A DNA stretch of 64,000 nt, from positions 34,427 through 98,426 of the forward strand of contig CAYZMS010000018.1 of assembly GCA_964479625.1 (NCBI GenBank). The letters are read 5' to 3'. Under the pieces are notes generated by a model. The model was not told the DNA's origin, searched no databases, and saw only the letters and a program-made list of their open reading frames with translations. Of the stretch, positions 62,739-64,000 are shown piece by piece. Position numbers and translations under genes: made by a program. Positions within the stretch are counted from its first letter, which is position 1. Each line of letters starts with the position of its first letter. This DNA comes from CAYZMS01 sp964479625. GTDB lineage: Bacteria; Bacteroidota; Bacteroidia; Chitinophagales; Saprospiraceae.

Positions 62739-63401
62739 CTAAGCGTAATTCCGTTCTCCGAATAGTAAGGTTCCGATCCGAACAAGGGTGCTGCCTTCTT
62801 CCATTGCGATGGCATAATCCCCTGACATGCCCATGGATATTTCCCGGAAGTGAGAATCTTCGGGAAAGTATTGATCTTTCAACAAGTCGAAGATCCGGAC
62901 CAGGCTTTGAAACTCTTCCCGTACCTGTTGTTCATCCTCTGTAAAAGTGGCCATCCCCATAACCCCAGCTATCTGGACATTTTGGAAAGTTGGAAAATCC
63001 TCTGCTGTCAACATCTCCCGGGCAGTTTCGAGCTCGAATCCATACTTGGTATCTTCCTCAGCGATCTTAAATTGTAGGAGGCATCGGATAATGCGGTTCT
63101 CCGCTTTCGCCCGTTTGTTGATTTCCTTTAATAGTTTGTAACTATCCAGGGAGTGGATCATATGGACAAAAGGAGCTACATATTTTACTTTATTCGTTTG
63201 CAGGTGCCCGATCAGATGCCATTCTATATCTTTGGGCAAAGCCTCGTACTTTTCCACCAGTTCCTGAACCTTGCTCTCCCCGAAAAGGCGTTGACCGCGT
63301 TCGTACAGGCCTTGTATAGCTTCTACAGGTTTAGTCTTGGAAACGGCTACTAGTCGGGTAGGGGATCCTTCCAGTTGTTGTTGTATTTGTTCGAACGTCA
63401 T
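62739..63401 (-). CDS. YggS-family PLP-binding protein
   Basis: This alanine-racemase-fold protein of about 220 residues binds pyridoxal phosphate and helps maintain vitamin B6 balance. The PLP lysine lies in VAVSKTKPVEAI. The GESKVQELVEK, WHLIGHLQTNKVK and HSLDSYKLLKEI blocks follow, as do the phosphate-binding SMGMSGDYAIAMEEG and VRIGTLLFGER. The ATG at 63401 was chosen over a GTG at 63419. No operon partner is visible. Confidence 0.95.
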   Translation of the reverse strand: MTFEQIQQQLEGSPTRLVAVSKTKPVEAIQGLYERGQRLFGESKVQELVEKYEALPKDIEWHLIGHLQTNKVKYVAPFVHMIHSLDSYKLLKEINKRAKAENRIIRCLLQFKIAEEDTKYGFELETAREMLTAEDFPTFQNVQIAGVMGMATFTEDEQQVREEFQSLVRIFDLLKDQYFPEDSHFREISMGMSGDYAIAMEEGSTLVRIGTLLFGERNYA

Positions 63402-63506
63402 AGTGTTTATTTTTTGCACGGGACTTCAATAGAATTACAAAATTCAGGGGGAAATGTTGAATGTGGATTCGTCCACCTTAATGAGCCTTCAGCCCTGTCG
63501 ATCGGC

Positions 63507-63740
63507 TTAAGCATTTTGCTCTTTTTCTGTTGAAAGGCTCGCCTGGCCTATGTGGGGATTTATCTGTTCCGGAAGCTTACCTTTTTCTTTCAATAAGAGA
63601 TCCCTTTTGGTGTAATCCATCCTTCCTGTATATAGACTGTACCTACCCCAATCCTTAGGACCACATAACAATATACCTTTGTGAATAAATTGGTTGATTA
63701 ATACCTCGTAAATACCCTTCCAATGTTGGTAAAGGTTCAC
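63507..63740 (-). CDS. small hypothetical protein near the window edge
   Basis: This frame encodes at most 77 residues from a GTG at 63740; the codon just upstream of it is a stop. It is rich in charged and aromatic residues and resembles no family I know. It lies just left of a transposase-like tail, so it may be a decayed remnant of the same element rather than a working gene. Confidence 0.25.
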   Translation of the reverse strand: MNLYQHWKGIYEVLINQFIHKGILLCGPKDWGRYSLYTGRMDYTKRDLLLKEKGKLPEQINPHIGQASLSTEKEQNA

Positions 63741-63781
63741 TCAAGGGCGGACTTAGGGCGAGCCTGTGAGCGGGCGTCCGT

Positions 63782-64000
63782 TCATATACCCTTGACGGGT
63801 TCTTTAGTAGCTTTATCTTTGTATTTCAGGTATTCATTAATTGGCTGTACTCTGCACTCAAAGACCTCTTTTGGCCTCTGATCTGCTATCGAAGTATGTC
63901 TTCGGATTTCGTTGTATTCAGTAAAGGGTAATGGGTCAAATTGGCTGATCAAGCTCTTAAAGCGCCAGCAAATTGCCCGTGTTTGAAGTAATATTTTTCG
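63782..64000 (-). CDS. C-terminal part of a putative transposase/integrase (cut by window edge)
   Basis: A minus-strand frame is open from the window edge to a TGA at 63782-63784, giving 72 residues with no start inside the window. It contains TEYNEIRRHTSIADQRPKEVF, which resembles the tail of IS3/IS481-type integrase-core transposases (typically YNxxRPHSxLGxxTPxE). A Lys-rich end follows. The assignment is tentative because the catalytic region lies outside the window and the RPH motif reads RRH. Confidence 0.42.
   Translation of the reverse strand, partial: RKILLQTRAICWRFKSLISQFDPLPFTEYNEIRRHTSIADQRPKEVFECRVQPINEYLKYKDKATKEPVKGI

Overview
The window is chromosomal DNA of a Bacteroidota bacterium, probably a marine or sludge-type member of the Saprospiria (Lewinella/Haliscomenobacter-like). 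The phylum call rests on a type B (gliding-motility-associated) and a type A type-IX-secretion sorting domain, a DUF1573 lipoprotein, many SPOR/OmpA/PD40 envelope proteins, and several exact TAnnTTTG -7 promoter elements. The family-level call is inference.

Layout. 0-5.2 kb: a biotin operon (bioD, bioA, a ketoacyl-synthase-like gene, bioB) running into tpiA. 5.2-9.3 kb: leftward genes for two paralogous outer-membrane proteins with a small Cys/Lys-rich protein between them, then an mnmA-lipoprotein-rimM operon. 9.5-11.2 kb: an RlpA/SPOR protein and a solitary cohesin-like secreted protein. 11.2-19.6 kb: a tight leftward four-gene block, read in the order PycTM-like membrane protein, FAD amine-oxidase/phytoene-desaturase-like enzyme, small polytopic protein resembling the Pyr4/PaxB transmembrane terpene cyclases, and a 1714-residue kinase-ATPase-GAF-adenylate cyclase. 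19.7-27.9 kb: envelope and peptidase genes (BamA/TamA-like barrel, glycosyltransferase, OmpA lipoprotein, PatB-type lyase, DPP-IV). 28-33.6 kb: one giant repetitive type-IX-secreted protein. 33.9-37.3 kb: proline dehydrogenase, aroE, DUF368 and a small EF-hand protein.

37.3-39.6 kb is a decayed mobile island: a dead transposase 3' fragment butted against a minimal tyrosine recombinase, a KilA-N gene carrying two identical operator-like palindromes, and a radC tail. 39.6-63.4 kb returns to ordinary chromosome: patatin, an animal-type (GLS-like) glutaminase with ankyrin repeats, a lipoprotein pyrophosphatase, an ECF sigma pair, lysA, valS, an hldA-type kinase, DUF1573, a UbiA prenyltransferase, MOSC, a TPR-PD40-SPOR protein, ald, pckA, an NhaC antiporter, an FG-GAP secreted protein and YggS. 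The last 300 bases hold what looks like the tail of another transposase.

The best candidate for an undescribed system is the 11.2-19.6 kb block. It couples a large ATP-type cyclase and sensor kinase to a putative membrane terpene-modifying pair and a PycTM-type membrane effector. Secondary candidates are the paired KilA-N palindromes, the eukaryote-like glutaminase and the ketoacyl synthase embedded in the biotin operon. Functions are inferred from motifs read by eye; no database search was possible.
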